Assembly (NCBI RefSeq): GCF_013170805.1
Contig: NZ_CP051293.1
Coordinates: 2,238,001 to 2,302,000 of the forward strand
Source: Mesorhizobium sp. NZP2077
Lineage (GTDB): Bacteria; Pseudomonadota; Alphaproteobacteria; Rhizobiales; Rhizobiaceae
Length of the DNA: 64,000 nt
Reading direction: 5' to 3'
The notes under the pieces were generated by a model. That model saw only the letters and a program-made list of their open reading frames with translations, did not search any database and had not been told where the DNA came from. Positions within the stretch are counted from its first letter, which is position 1. Each line of letters opens with the position of its first letter. Of the stretch, positions 54,835 to 61,954 are shown in pieces. The position numbers and the translations under genes were made by a program.

Positions 54835-55521
54835 TCAGGTGAGCCGGTTTTGTTGAAGGATATAGTCGCTGGCGCTGCGCAGGTCGGCGGCGAGGGCCGC
54901 TTTTGCCGAGTCTGCATCACGAACCTTCAGCGCAGCGATCATGGCTTCATGATGTTTGGTCGGGGTCTTGCTGGTGATCCTCTCGGATCCGGAGCGAACG
55001 TCCAGATTCAGGACCGGACCGATCTGCGTCCACAAACCCTCGATGATCTGGAGCAATGCTGGAAGTCGCGATGCCCTGTATAATGTGAAATGCAGGTTCT
55101 TGTTCAAGACAATCAACTTTGCCGGATCCGGTTGATGCAGGTCACATTCGGCATTGAACGCCGCGGAGAAGGCAGCGGCTTCCCCAAGTTCGGCTGCGGA
55201 AATTCGTTCGGCCGCATATTCGATAGCCATGCCTTCCATGCGGATGCGGATCTCGCGCAGTTCGATGAAGCGGCTTTTGCTCATCAACGGAACGCGGAAC
55301 ACACGATTGGGGAGGAGTTCGATGGCCTGATCGACCATCAGCTGGCGCAGTGCGTCCCTGACGGGCATCGGGCTCGTTCCAATCGCTGCCGCCAGCGTTC
55401 GAAGGGTCAGTTTCTCTCCAGGTGCGAACTGGCCCGCGATAAGCATCTCGCGCAGCTGGAGATAGACGCGCACCCCAAGCGTTTCGGTTTCAATCGGCAC
55501 GATCGCTGAAAGTCCGCTCAT
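54835..55521 (-). CDS. GntR-family transcriptional regulator (FCD domain)
   Basis: Regulator of 228 residues. The winged helix at about 12-78 contains LTLRTLAAAIGTSPMPVRDAL, and the FCD ligand domain at about 85-220 has the metal-type histidines of NLHFTLYRAS and KHHEAMIAAL. A GTTATCACAGC word lies 34 bases ahead of its start, so it probably controls itself. The same word before the importer and the SDR/E1 genes points to a common regulon. Confidence 0.88.
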   Translation of the reverse strand: MSGLSAIVPIETETLGVRVYLQLREMLIAGQFAPGEKLTLRTLAAAIGTSPMPVRDALRQLMVDQAIELLPNRVFRVPLMSKSRFIELREIRIRMEGMAIEYAAERISAAELGEAAAFSAAFNAECDLHQPDPAKLIVLNKNLHFTLYRASRLPALLQIIEGLWTQIGPVLNLDVRSGSERITSKTPTKHHEAMIAALKVRDADSAKAALAADLRSASDYILQQNRLT

Positions 55522-55554
55522 GTCTTGCCTCTCCTGCTATTTCGGCTGTTCGAC

Positions 55555-55565
55555 GTTATCACAGC
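55555..55565 (-). promoter_or_regulatory. Candidate GntR operator, gntR promoter
   Basis: GTTATCACAGC within the wider repeat GCTGT-N11-ACAGC (55545-55565), 34 bases upstream of the GntR start and between this gene and the SDR gene before it. Confidence 0.65.
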
Positions 55566-55594
55566 GACTAGCCGCAGGGCATCCGCACTCCGCG

Positions 55595-56347
55595 TCAGTC
55601 CCCGCCGGTGCCTGTGCGAAAATCGAAACCGACGGTCAAGCCGCCATCAACGACCATGTTGGCGCCGGTGACGCCGGATGCCTCGTCGGACACGAGATAG
55701 ACAATTGTGGACGCGACCTCGTCCGGGTCGAGTAAGCGTCCAATGGGATTGCGCTGCTCGCGAGCGCGCAAAAACATATCCGGGTTGCTGGCCGTCGCCA
55801 GATGGCGACGGAAAAAGGGGGTGTCGGTAACACCCGGCGACACGCAATTTGCGCGGATGCCCTGGCGGGCGTGGTCCATGGCAAGTGCCCGGGTAAACTG
55901 TAAAATCGCACCTTTGCTGGAGCAATAGGAAACCAGCCCTTGTTCGGCCATATAGGAATCGATGCTGCCGATCGTCACCACGCTGCCTCGCCCACGCTCT
56001 ATCATTGCCGGAAGCACGCTGCGGACGGCGAAGACAAGGCCCATCAAGTTGACGCCGATCGTCTTCGCCCATGCGTCGTCCGAAAGCTCCAGGACGTTTC
56101 CGACTTCAAGATACGCAGCCGCCGTCACGAGAGCGGAAGGTTGCCAGTCCCGTCTTCTCAGCGTCTCGCCGACCCCTTGCCATGTCGAAGCCGCCGATAC
56201 ATCGCCCGATACCCATCCCAGGTTCTCGGTCTCCTGCGCGCCCGACATATCGACGCCAAGCACCTTGTAGCCCTTGCCGACCAGGCGACGCACCGTTGCT
56301 GCACCAATCCCGGAAGCCGCGCCCGTCACCACCGCAACATTACTCAT
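55595..56347 (-). CDS. Short-chain dehydrogenase/reductase
   Basis: NAD(P)-dependent oxidoreductase of 250 residues. Cofactor motif TGAASGIG at about 7-14 and catalytic YCSSK in the second half. I chose ATG 56347 because GGAGGAAAGC directly precedes it. It follows the duplicated binding-protein genes in the same operon. In L-fucose- or rhamnose-type pathways such enzymes act on the sugar or the 2-keto-3-deoxy acid; which step applies here is not known. Confidence 0.88.
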   Translation of the reverse strand: MSNVAVVTGAASGIGAATVRRLVGKGYKVLGVDMSGAQETENLGWVSGDVSAASTWQGVGETLRRRDWQPSALVTAAAYLEVGNVLELSDDAWAKTIGVNLMGLVFAVRSVLPAMIERGRGSVVTIGSIDSYMAEQGLVSYCSSKGAILQFTRALAMDHARQGIRANCVSPGVTDTPFFRRHLATASNPDMFLRAREQRNPIGRLLDPDEVASTIVYLVSDEASGVTGANMVVDGGLTVGFDFRTGTGGD

Positions 56348-56368
56348 GCTTTCCTCCAATTGCCCCGT

Positions 56369-56400
56369 GGGACCCTTTGCGAACCCGTTGGGAAGGTCCC
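56369..56400 (-). other. Hairpin after first binding-protein gene
   Basis: GGGACC and GGTCCC arms enclose a 20-base loop directly after the binding-protein stop. The surrounding sequence (CCCTTTG, CTCAAAA) is related to the hairpin at 57456, showing that the element was duplicated together with the gene. Confidence 0.5.
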
Positions 56401-56401
56401 C

Positions 56402-57400
56402 TCAAAATGTGGGACGCGGATACTGATCGATATTCTTTTGCGTAATCGAAGGCGATGCGAAGAACACCTGCTTGGGGACCTGCTTGCCCTCCACGATCTG
56501 GATCGCTGCCTGGATGGCGGCCTGCGCATCGGCGCTCGGCGATTGCAGGACCGATCCGTAATAGTTGCCGGCCTTGATCTCGTCATAGGCGGTGGCAAAC
56601 AGCGTGCAATCGGTGAACTTGATCTTGCCCGGCTTGATCTTGCCTTCGGCGATCGCGGCTTTGACGGCGGCAAGCGCCCCGACGCCCATGTCGGAGTTGG
56701 CCGAATAAACCCCGTCGATCTTGTCCCCGTATTTGACCAGATAGGCTTCCATCACCGACTGGGCTTTCTCGCGCGACCAATCGCCCGGCTGTACGTCCAG
56801 GACCTTGATGACGGGATGCTGCTTGATGACGTCTAGAAAACCCTTCTCGCGCTCCTGGGTTACGGAGTAGCCCGGGAGGCCGTCGATGATCACGACGTTG
56901 CCCTTGCCGCCGATTGCCTCGACCATCATCTCGCCGGCGGCGTTTGCCTGTTTGACATCGTCGGGGCCGGAGAAGGTGTTGAAGTAATCGGCCGCCGACG
57001 GATCGGCCTGCGAGTTCGTGACGACGACAGGAATGCCGGCCTCCTTGGCCTTGCGCAGAGCAGGCACGATCGCCTTGCCGTTCACCGGCCACACGATCAT
57101 GACGTCCGCCTGCTGCGCGATGAGATCCTGAACCTGGTCTGACTGCTTGACCGGGTCGATCTGCGCGTCGAGCACGATGGTCTTGACGCCGAGTTGCTTG
57201 GTGTAGGCGTTGAAGGTATCGAGATATGTCGCGACATAGCCGTTCACGCCCGAGCCCAGATTGGCGAAGCCGATTGTGATTTCACCGAGTGGCTTTGGAA
57301 GCGGGGAGGGAAGCCAATCCTGTTTGTCCTGCGCTGACGCGGCGCCGACAAGCATGGCCGACAGGGCGAAGCCAGTCGCGAGTGTTTTCAATGGTTTCAT
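56402..57400 (-). CDS. Sugar ABC transporter, periplasmic binding protein (tandem copy 1)
   Basis: Periplasmic receptor of 332 residues, type 1 fold (RbsB-like). Signal peptide 1-23 (ALSAMLVGAASA) and mature start QDKQDWLPSPLPKPLGEI. I chose ATG 57400 after a GAGGGA ribosome site. It differs from the next gene at roughly 27 of 332 positions by my count, including a few near the ligand cleft side (GYVATYLDTFNAY versus SYVATYLDTFNTY). It probably shares the importer at 50320-53872. Confidence 0.88.
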   Translation of the reverse strand: MKPLKTLATGFALSAMLVGAASAQDKQDWLPSPLPKPLGEITIGFANLGSGVNGYVATYLDTFNAYTKQLGVKTIVLDAQIDPVKQSDQVQDLIAQQADVMIVWPVNGKAIVPALRKAKEAGIPVVVTNSQADPSAADYFNTFSGPDDVKQANAAGEMMVEAIGGKGNVVIIDGLPGYSVTQEREKGFLDVIKQHPVIKVLDVQPGDWSREKAQSVMEAYLVKYGDKIDGVYSANSDMGVGALAAVKAAIAEGKIKPGKIKFTDCTLFATAYDEIKAGNYYGSVLQSPSADAQAAIQAAIQIVEGKQVPKQVFFASPSITQKNIDQYPRPTF

Positions 57401-57455
57401 ATCTTCCCTCCTGCTCTTGGCATAGCGGCAGACCATTCGTGCGCTGTGTCGATTG

Positions 57456-57482
57456 CCCCGGGACCCTTTGGAGATCCCGGGG
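57456..57482 (-). other. Hairpin between the duplicated binding-protein genes
   Basis: CCCCGGGA and TCCCGGGG form a perfect 8-base stem with an 11-base loop, 9 bases after the stop of copy 2. It corresponds to the element at 56369. Confidence 0.65.
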
Positions 57483-57491
57483 GAGATCCAC

Positions 57492-58490
57492 TCAAAACGT
57501 GGGACGCGGATAGTCAGCGATGTTCTTCTGCGTGATCGAAGGTGAAGCGAAGAAGAGCTGCTTGGGCAATTCCTTGCCCTCCGCGATCTGGATCGCGGCC
57601 TGGATGGCGGCCTGTGCATCGACGACTGGCGATTGCAAGACCGATCCGTAATAGTTGCCGGCCTTGATCTCGTCATAGGCGGCGGCAAACAGCGTGCAAT
57701 CGGTGAACTTGATCTTGCCCGGCTTGATCTTGCCTTCGGCGATCGCGGCTTTGACGGCGGCAAGCGCCCCGACACCCATGTCGGAATCGGCGGAATAGAC
57801 CCCGTCGATCTTGTCACCGTATTTGACCAGATAGGCTTCCATCACCGACTGGGCTTTTTCCCGCGACCAGTCGCCGGGCTGGATGTCCAGGACCTTGATG
57901 TCGGGATGCTGCTTGATGACGTCGAGAAAACCCTTTTCGCGTTCCTGGGCGACCGAGTAGCCCGGAAGGCCATCGATGACGACCACATTGCCCTTGCCTC
58001 CGAGCGCCTCGACCATCATCTCGCCGGCAGAGTTTGCCTGCTTGATATTGTCGGGACCGGAAAAGGTGTTGAAGTAATCGGCCGCCGACGGATCGGCCTG
58101 CGAGTTCGTGACGACGACAGGAATGCCGGCCTCCTTGGCCTTGCGCAGGGCGGGAACGATCGCCTTGCCGTTCACCGGCCACACGATCATGACGTCCGCC
58201 TGCTGCGCGATCAGATCCTGCACCTGGTCGGACTGCTTGGCGGGATCGACCTGAGCGTCGAGCACGATGGTCTTGACGCCGAGTTGCTTGGTGTAGGTGT
58301 TGAAGGTATCGAGATATGTCGCGACATAGCTGTTCACCCCGGAGCCGAGGTTGGCGAAACCGATGGTGATTTCACCGAGCGGCTTTGGAAGCGGCGAGGG
58401 AAGCCAATCCTGTTTGTCCTGCGCTGATGCGGCGCCCGCAAGCATGGCCGACAGGGCCAAACCTGCCGCGAGTGTTTTCAATAGATTCAT
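57492..58490 (-). CDS. Sugar ABC transporter, periplasmic binding protein (tandem copy 2)
   Basis: Periplasmic receptor of 332 residues, nearly identical to the gene at 56402 and offset from it by 1090 bases. Signal peptide 1-23 and the same mature start. It is encoded first in transcription order. Both frames are intact, so the copies are either recent or kept for different ligands or for dosage. A ribosome site GAGGAAGA precedes the ATG. Confidence 0.88.
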   Translation of the reverse strand: MNLLKTLAAGLALSAMLAGAASAQDKQDWLPSPLPKPLGEITIGFANLGSGVNSYVATYLDTFNTYTKQLGVKTIVLDAQVDPAKQSDQVQDLIAQQADVMIVWPVNGKAIVPALRKAKEAGIPVVVTNSQADPSAADYFNTFSGPDNIKQANSAGEMMVEALGGKGNVVVIDGLPGYSVAQEREKGFLDVIKQHPDIKVLDIQPGDWSREKAQSVMEAYLVKYGDKIDGVYSADSDMGVGALAAVKAAIAEGKIKPGKIKFTDCTLFAAAYDEIKAGNYYGSVLQSPVVDAQAAIQAAIQIAEGKELPKQLFFASPSITQKNIADYPRPTF

Positions 58491-58565
58491 GTCTTCCTCC
58501 TGTTTTGGTTGTTGGCTGCACGTGTTCGGGTCGAACTCGCTGGCTCCTCCCAGCCTCTCGCCGTC

Positions 58566-59351
58566 TCAGGACGTCCCCGCGGGTCCCGGTACGGTCACCG
58601 TCATTCCCCCGTCGAGCACGAGCGTCTGGCCGGTCAGGTAGGCGGATGCCTTGGAGGCAAGAAACACCATGGTGCCCCCAAGCTCCTCGGCTTCCGCCCA
58701 ACGTCGCAGCGGTGTCCTGGAAATGACGGATTGGTAGAAATCCTGGTCGTCCAGGATCTGCCTGTTCATTTCGGTGAAGAAATATCCCGGGGCCACGGCG
58801 TTACTCGTGATGCCCTGCGGGCCGAATTCGGCAGCCAGCGACTTCGTCAGGCCGACAACGCCGTGTTTCGCAGCCACGTAAGTGGCTTGGCCGGCCCTGC
58901 CTATGGTCCCCATGATCGACGATAGGTTGATGATGCGGCCGTACCCGTTCTTCGCCATCACGGGAGCCACCGCTCCAGCCAGCAGCAGCATCGATACAAG
59001 GTCGACATTCAACAGCCTGCGGAATTCGTCACCGGTCGTGTCGACCAGCGGCTTGCGCAGTATCATCCCGGCGTTGTTGACGAGGATATCTATCCGCTCA
59101 TGACGTGCGGCAATGTCCTTGACCAGAGATCGGATGCCCGGCTCGTCGGTGACATCCAGAAGCGCGGCCTCGGCCTTCAGCCCGTTCTCGAGGAATTTCG
59201 CGACTACGGCCTGGGTCACGGGGAGGTCAATGTCCGTCGCCACGACATGTGCTCCCGCGCTGGCGAGCGCTCGGGCGGTGGCGAGACCGAGGCCCCGCGA
59301 TGCGCCGGTAACAAGCGCCACCCGACCAGTGAGATCGAAATCCTCGTTCAT
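58566..59351 (-). CDS. Short-chain dehydrogenase/reductase (KduD/gluconate 5-dehydrogenase-like)
   Basis: NAD(P)-dependent oxidoreductase of 261 residues. Cofactor motif TGASRGLG at about 15-22, NNAG at about 91-94, catalytic YVAAK in the second half. The N-terminal FDLTGRVALVTG is typical of enzymes on sugar acids such as gluconate 5-dehydrogenase or 2-deoxy-gluconate 3-dehydrogenase. Its ATG overlaps the VOC gene stop as ATGA, so the two are coupled. Confidence 0.88.
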   Translation of the reverse strand: MNEDFDLTGRVALVTGASRGLGLATARALASAGAHVVATDIDLPVTQAVVAKFLENGLKAEAALLDVTDEPGIRSLVKDIAARHERIDILVNNAGMILRKPLVDTTGDEFRRLLNVDLVSMLLLAGAVAPVMAKNGYGRIINLSSIMGTIGRAGQATYVAAKHGVVGLTKSLAAEFGPQGITSNAVAPGYFFTEMNRQILDDQDFYQSVISRTPLRRWAEAEELGGTMVFLASKASAYLTGQTLVLDGGMTVTVPGPAGTS

Positions 59352-59854
59352 TGGCCAACCTTCTGCGTCAGCGCGATCGCCTGGTCGAAGCGCCAGGAAG
59401 GCGGCTGCATGAGCTCCAGCGTGTAGCCGTCGGGATCATGGAGGTAGCAGGTGAAGCCGCCCTTATTGATCCCGGCGGTGATCGCCACCGGTTCAGAGAC
59501 GAACTCCACGCCGGCAGCCGACATCTTCTCGTACATCGCGTGAACGTCACGCGTTCCGAAGGCGAAGTGGGCGGCGCCGATGTTGCAGGGCTTGGTGTCG
59601 ATCTTGACCCCCTTCGGCTGGATATACTCCATGAGTTCGATGATGTGCCCGGAGAGCCCGGCATCCAGTTCCGGCACCTTCAGAAGCACGGCCTTGAGGA
59701 TCGCGCCTTCGATGCCGACCAGCTTCCTCGTGTATTCGTTGTCCTGGATCTGCGTGTGGATGACTTCGAGCCCCAAAAGGTCGGTATAGAAGGGCAACGT
59801 TCTTTCCATACTCTCCACCGTCCAGGAGGCGTGCCACATGGAACATACGGTCAT
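59348..59854 (-). CDS. VOC-family protein (glyoxalase-like)
   Basis: Metal-binding protein of 168 residues with the paired beta-alpha-beta modules of the VOC superfamily. Likely ligands are the histidine in MWHASWTVES (about 6-8), the histidine in AAHFAFGTRD and the glutamate in YTLELMQP. Members include lactoylglutathione lyase, epimerases and ring-cleaving dioxygenases. In this cluster it could act as an isomerase, epimerase or lyase on a sugar intermediate. The ATG at 59854 has only a weak ribosome site. Confidence 0.8.
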   Translation of the reverse strand: MTVCSMWHASWTVESMERTLPFYTDLLGLEVIHTQIQDNEYTRKLVGIEGAILKAVLLKVPELDAGLSGHIIELMEYIQPKGVKIDTKPCNIGAAHFAFGTRDVHAMYEKMSAAGVEFVSEPVAITAGINKGGFTCYLHDPDGYTLELMQPPSWRFDQAIALTQKVGQ

Positions 59855-59894
59855 GGTGATTTCACTCGCTTTCGCTTTGCACGGCGTTCGGCAT

Positions 59895-60920
59895 CTAGGC
59901 GGCCGGCGCCGCGCTGAACCGGTATTCGATGGTTCGGGGACTGGCGGGATCCAGTTCCACCGTCGTCGCCACGCCGCGCCTGTTGATGGGATTGGAAGCC
60001 AGGCTCGCCCGTGTTCCAAGGTCGAACGCCCCGGTGAGCGGCTCGACGCCCACGCAGACATTCCTGCCGTTCCACGGCGCGTATGCGCGGCCGCGATTGC
60101 TCATCCAAAGAAGAAGCGAATTGAAATCGCCGGGATCCCAGGACAACCGGTATAAGACAGCCCTGCTTGCGTCGATGAGCTCCACCCGCCCGTCGATGCC
60201 GCAAAGTTCTACGATTTCCTCTGTGTCATGGGCGAACGGAAGCTGATCGAATGCTGCGGTGCCGCCTGCCGATAGGGGGACGCTGGCGAGGTCGTCGAAA
60301 ACGGCACCCGGCAAGGCTCGCGACACTCCCGGCTCTGGACCCGCCGCATGCACGATGCCGAACTTGAATGCCCCGGGCTTGATCCGAAAAGCGCCTGACA
60401 GCTGAGGCAAGGCAAAATTGGGATGCAGGCCAATAGGGCGGGCGACGGCCCTGCGGGTCTCGATGGTCAGCGAGAAAGTCAGGTTCGGGCCGTTCCTGTC
60501 GGCGGTGACCTTGCGCACCAACCGCCGGATGGCGGAGGTCTGGGGATACTCCACCTCGATTTCGACGCTTTCTTCATCGCGGTGAACCAGGCGCCAATTC
60601 GCGACCGTGCAGTAGCCGTGCAGGAGGAAGTCGGTCGTATCGAGTTGGGCATCTGCCTCGGAGCGGCGCAGGCTCGGCTTCCATTCCTCCGTCACGCTCT
60701 CCTGCGGGTAGTCCGCGCCGAAAGGAACGCACGCGAACTCGCTCCTGAGATTTTCCAAGATAGGCGGGTCGGCCTTTATGCCTGGCGCGATCCAGGGCGC
60801 CTCGTAGAATGGCGCTACATCTTGACCGCCGACTTTCAACTTGACGCCCGCCAGCATTCCGCCCTTGGCGTGGACGTCGAATTTCCCGTGCGGCCAGTTT
60901 ACTGTCCAAACCGTCGTCAT
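59895..60920 (-). CDS. Aldose 1-epimerase-like protein
   Basis: Protein of 341 residues with the galactose-mutarotase fold. The histidine of GLHPNFALP (about 163-171) and the late glutamate of GVEPLTGAFD (about 296-305) correspond to the catalytic pair of mutarotases. It would interconvert the anomers of the imported sugar so that the dehydrogenase receives the right one. It sits 29 bases after the SDR gene at 60950. It is more divergent than GalM, so another reaction is possible. Confidence 0.78.
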   Translation of the reverse strand: MTTVWTVNWPHGKFDVHAKGGMLAGVKLKVGGQDVAPFYEAPWIAPGIKADPPILENLRSEFACVPFGADYPQESVTEEWKPSLRRSEADAQLDTTDFLLHGYCTVANWRLVHRDEESVEIEVEYPQTSAIRRLVRKVTADRNGPNLTFSLTIETRRAVARPIGLHPNFALPQLSGAFRIKPGAFKFGIVHAAGPEPGVSRALPGAVFDDLASVPLSAGGTAAFDQLPFAHDTEEIVELCGIDGRVELIDASRAVLYRLSWDPGDFNSLLLWMSNRGRAYAPWNGRNVCVGVEPLTGAFDLGTRASLASNPINRRGVATTVELDPASPRTIEYRFSAAPAA

Positions 60921-60949
60921 TTCAAACCTCTGGAATTGGGCGCCGAAAG

Positions 60950-61789
60950 CTACGCCGCGGCGTGGTCAGGTACGCGAGCGGCTGGCTGCGGACCGCTATC
61001 CGAGCAGCCGAGCACGGATTGGTCGTAGTCAACCAGCGACCCGGTCATGATCCCGGAGTCCGGAGACACCAAAAAAACCGCCGCGCGTGCGATCTCGGCC
61101 GGATCAAGCAGGCGTCCAAACGGCAGTTTCGCGCCGGCTTCGGCCAGGAACCTGTCCGAGCCCGGGCCGATAACGGAAGCCATCATCGCGCGCTCGCCCG
61201 GAGAGTCCGTCCAGCCGATGTTAAGCCCGTTCACCCGGATGCGGTCGGGCAGCAGGGAGAAAGCCACGTTCCTGGTCAAAGTGGCGAGGGCGCCTTTCGA
61301 CGCGCAATAGGGTGTGATGAAGCTCTGGCCGCCATGACCAGACATGCTGATCACGTTCAAGATCGAACCGCTCGTCTTTTCCCGGCGCATGATCTCGACT
61401 GCTTTCTGGATCAAAAAGAACGGCGCGCGCACATTGACGGCGAACAGACGATCAAAAGTCTCGGGAGAGGTATCGAGAATGCTGCCGCGACTTGTGTCGC
61501 CTGCCGCATTTACGAGGATGTCGACCCGTCCAAAAGCTTTGTCGGCGGCGTCGATGATCCGGGCGGCCGCATCGACCTCGGCCAGATCCGCTTGCACGAA
61601 GTAAGCGCGACAGCCTTTGGCGGTAAGATCGGCAGCCACGGCCTTTCCTCTGTCGCGTTGCCGGCCTGTGATCAGACATCCTGCGATGCCGCGGTCGGCC
61701 AAAAGGCGCGCGGTCTGCTCGCCCACACCCTGTGTGCCTCCCGTGACGACGGCGAAGCTTTCCCCCAGCGGGTGAGCCGTGAACGACAT
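60950..61789 (-). CDS. Short-chain dehydrogenase/reductase
   Basis: NAD(P)-dependent oxidoreductase of 279 residues. Cofactor motif TGGTQGVG at about 16-23, NAAG near 95 and catalytic YCASK in the second half. It is the first gene of the minus-strand catabolic operon, directly behind the divergent promoter that carries the third GTTATCACAGC word. It is a candidate for the first dehydrogenase of the pathway. The C-terminal tail after YDQSVLG is longer than usual. Confidence 0.86.
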   Translation of the reverse strand: MSFTAHPLGESFAVVTGGTQGVGEQTARLLADRGIAGCLITGRQRDRGKAVAADLTAKGCRAYFVQADLAEVDAAARIIDAADKAFGRVDILVNAAGDTSRGSILDTSPETFDRLFAVNVRAPFFLIQKAVEIMRREKTSGSILNVISMSGHGGQSFITPYCASKGALATLTRNVAFSLLPDRIRVNGLNIGWTDSPGERAMMASVIGPGSDRFLAEAGAKLPFGRLLDPAEIARAAVFLVSPDSGIMTGSLVDYDQSVLGCSDSGPQPAARVPDHAAA

Positions 61790-61834
61790 TGAACCCTCCC
61801 AGTCAACTCATTGCCTTACCTGATACACATTATC

Positions 61835-61846
61835 TGTTATCACAGC
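61835..61846. promoter_or_regulatory. Candidate GntR operator in divergent SDR/E1 promoter
   Basis: TGTTATCACAGC lies 46 bases ahead of the minus-strand SDR start and 109 bases ahead of the plus-strand E1 start. Read on the minus strand, TTGCTG-N17-TATCAG overlaps it and could be the SDR promoter, so a bound repressor would block it. Confidence 0.62.
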
Positions 61847-61954
61847 AAGGCTAAAAGATCGTCATATTTATCAACATATGATGATGGCATCCATATTTGA
61901 CATTTCCAGGCTATTCAGTCATTCCTCCGAACGGACCCTAAGAAGGAGCAGGAG

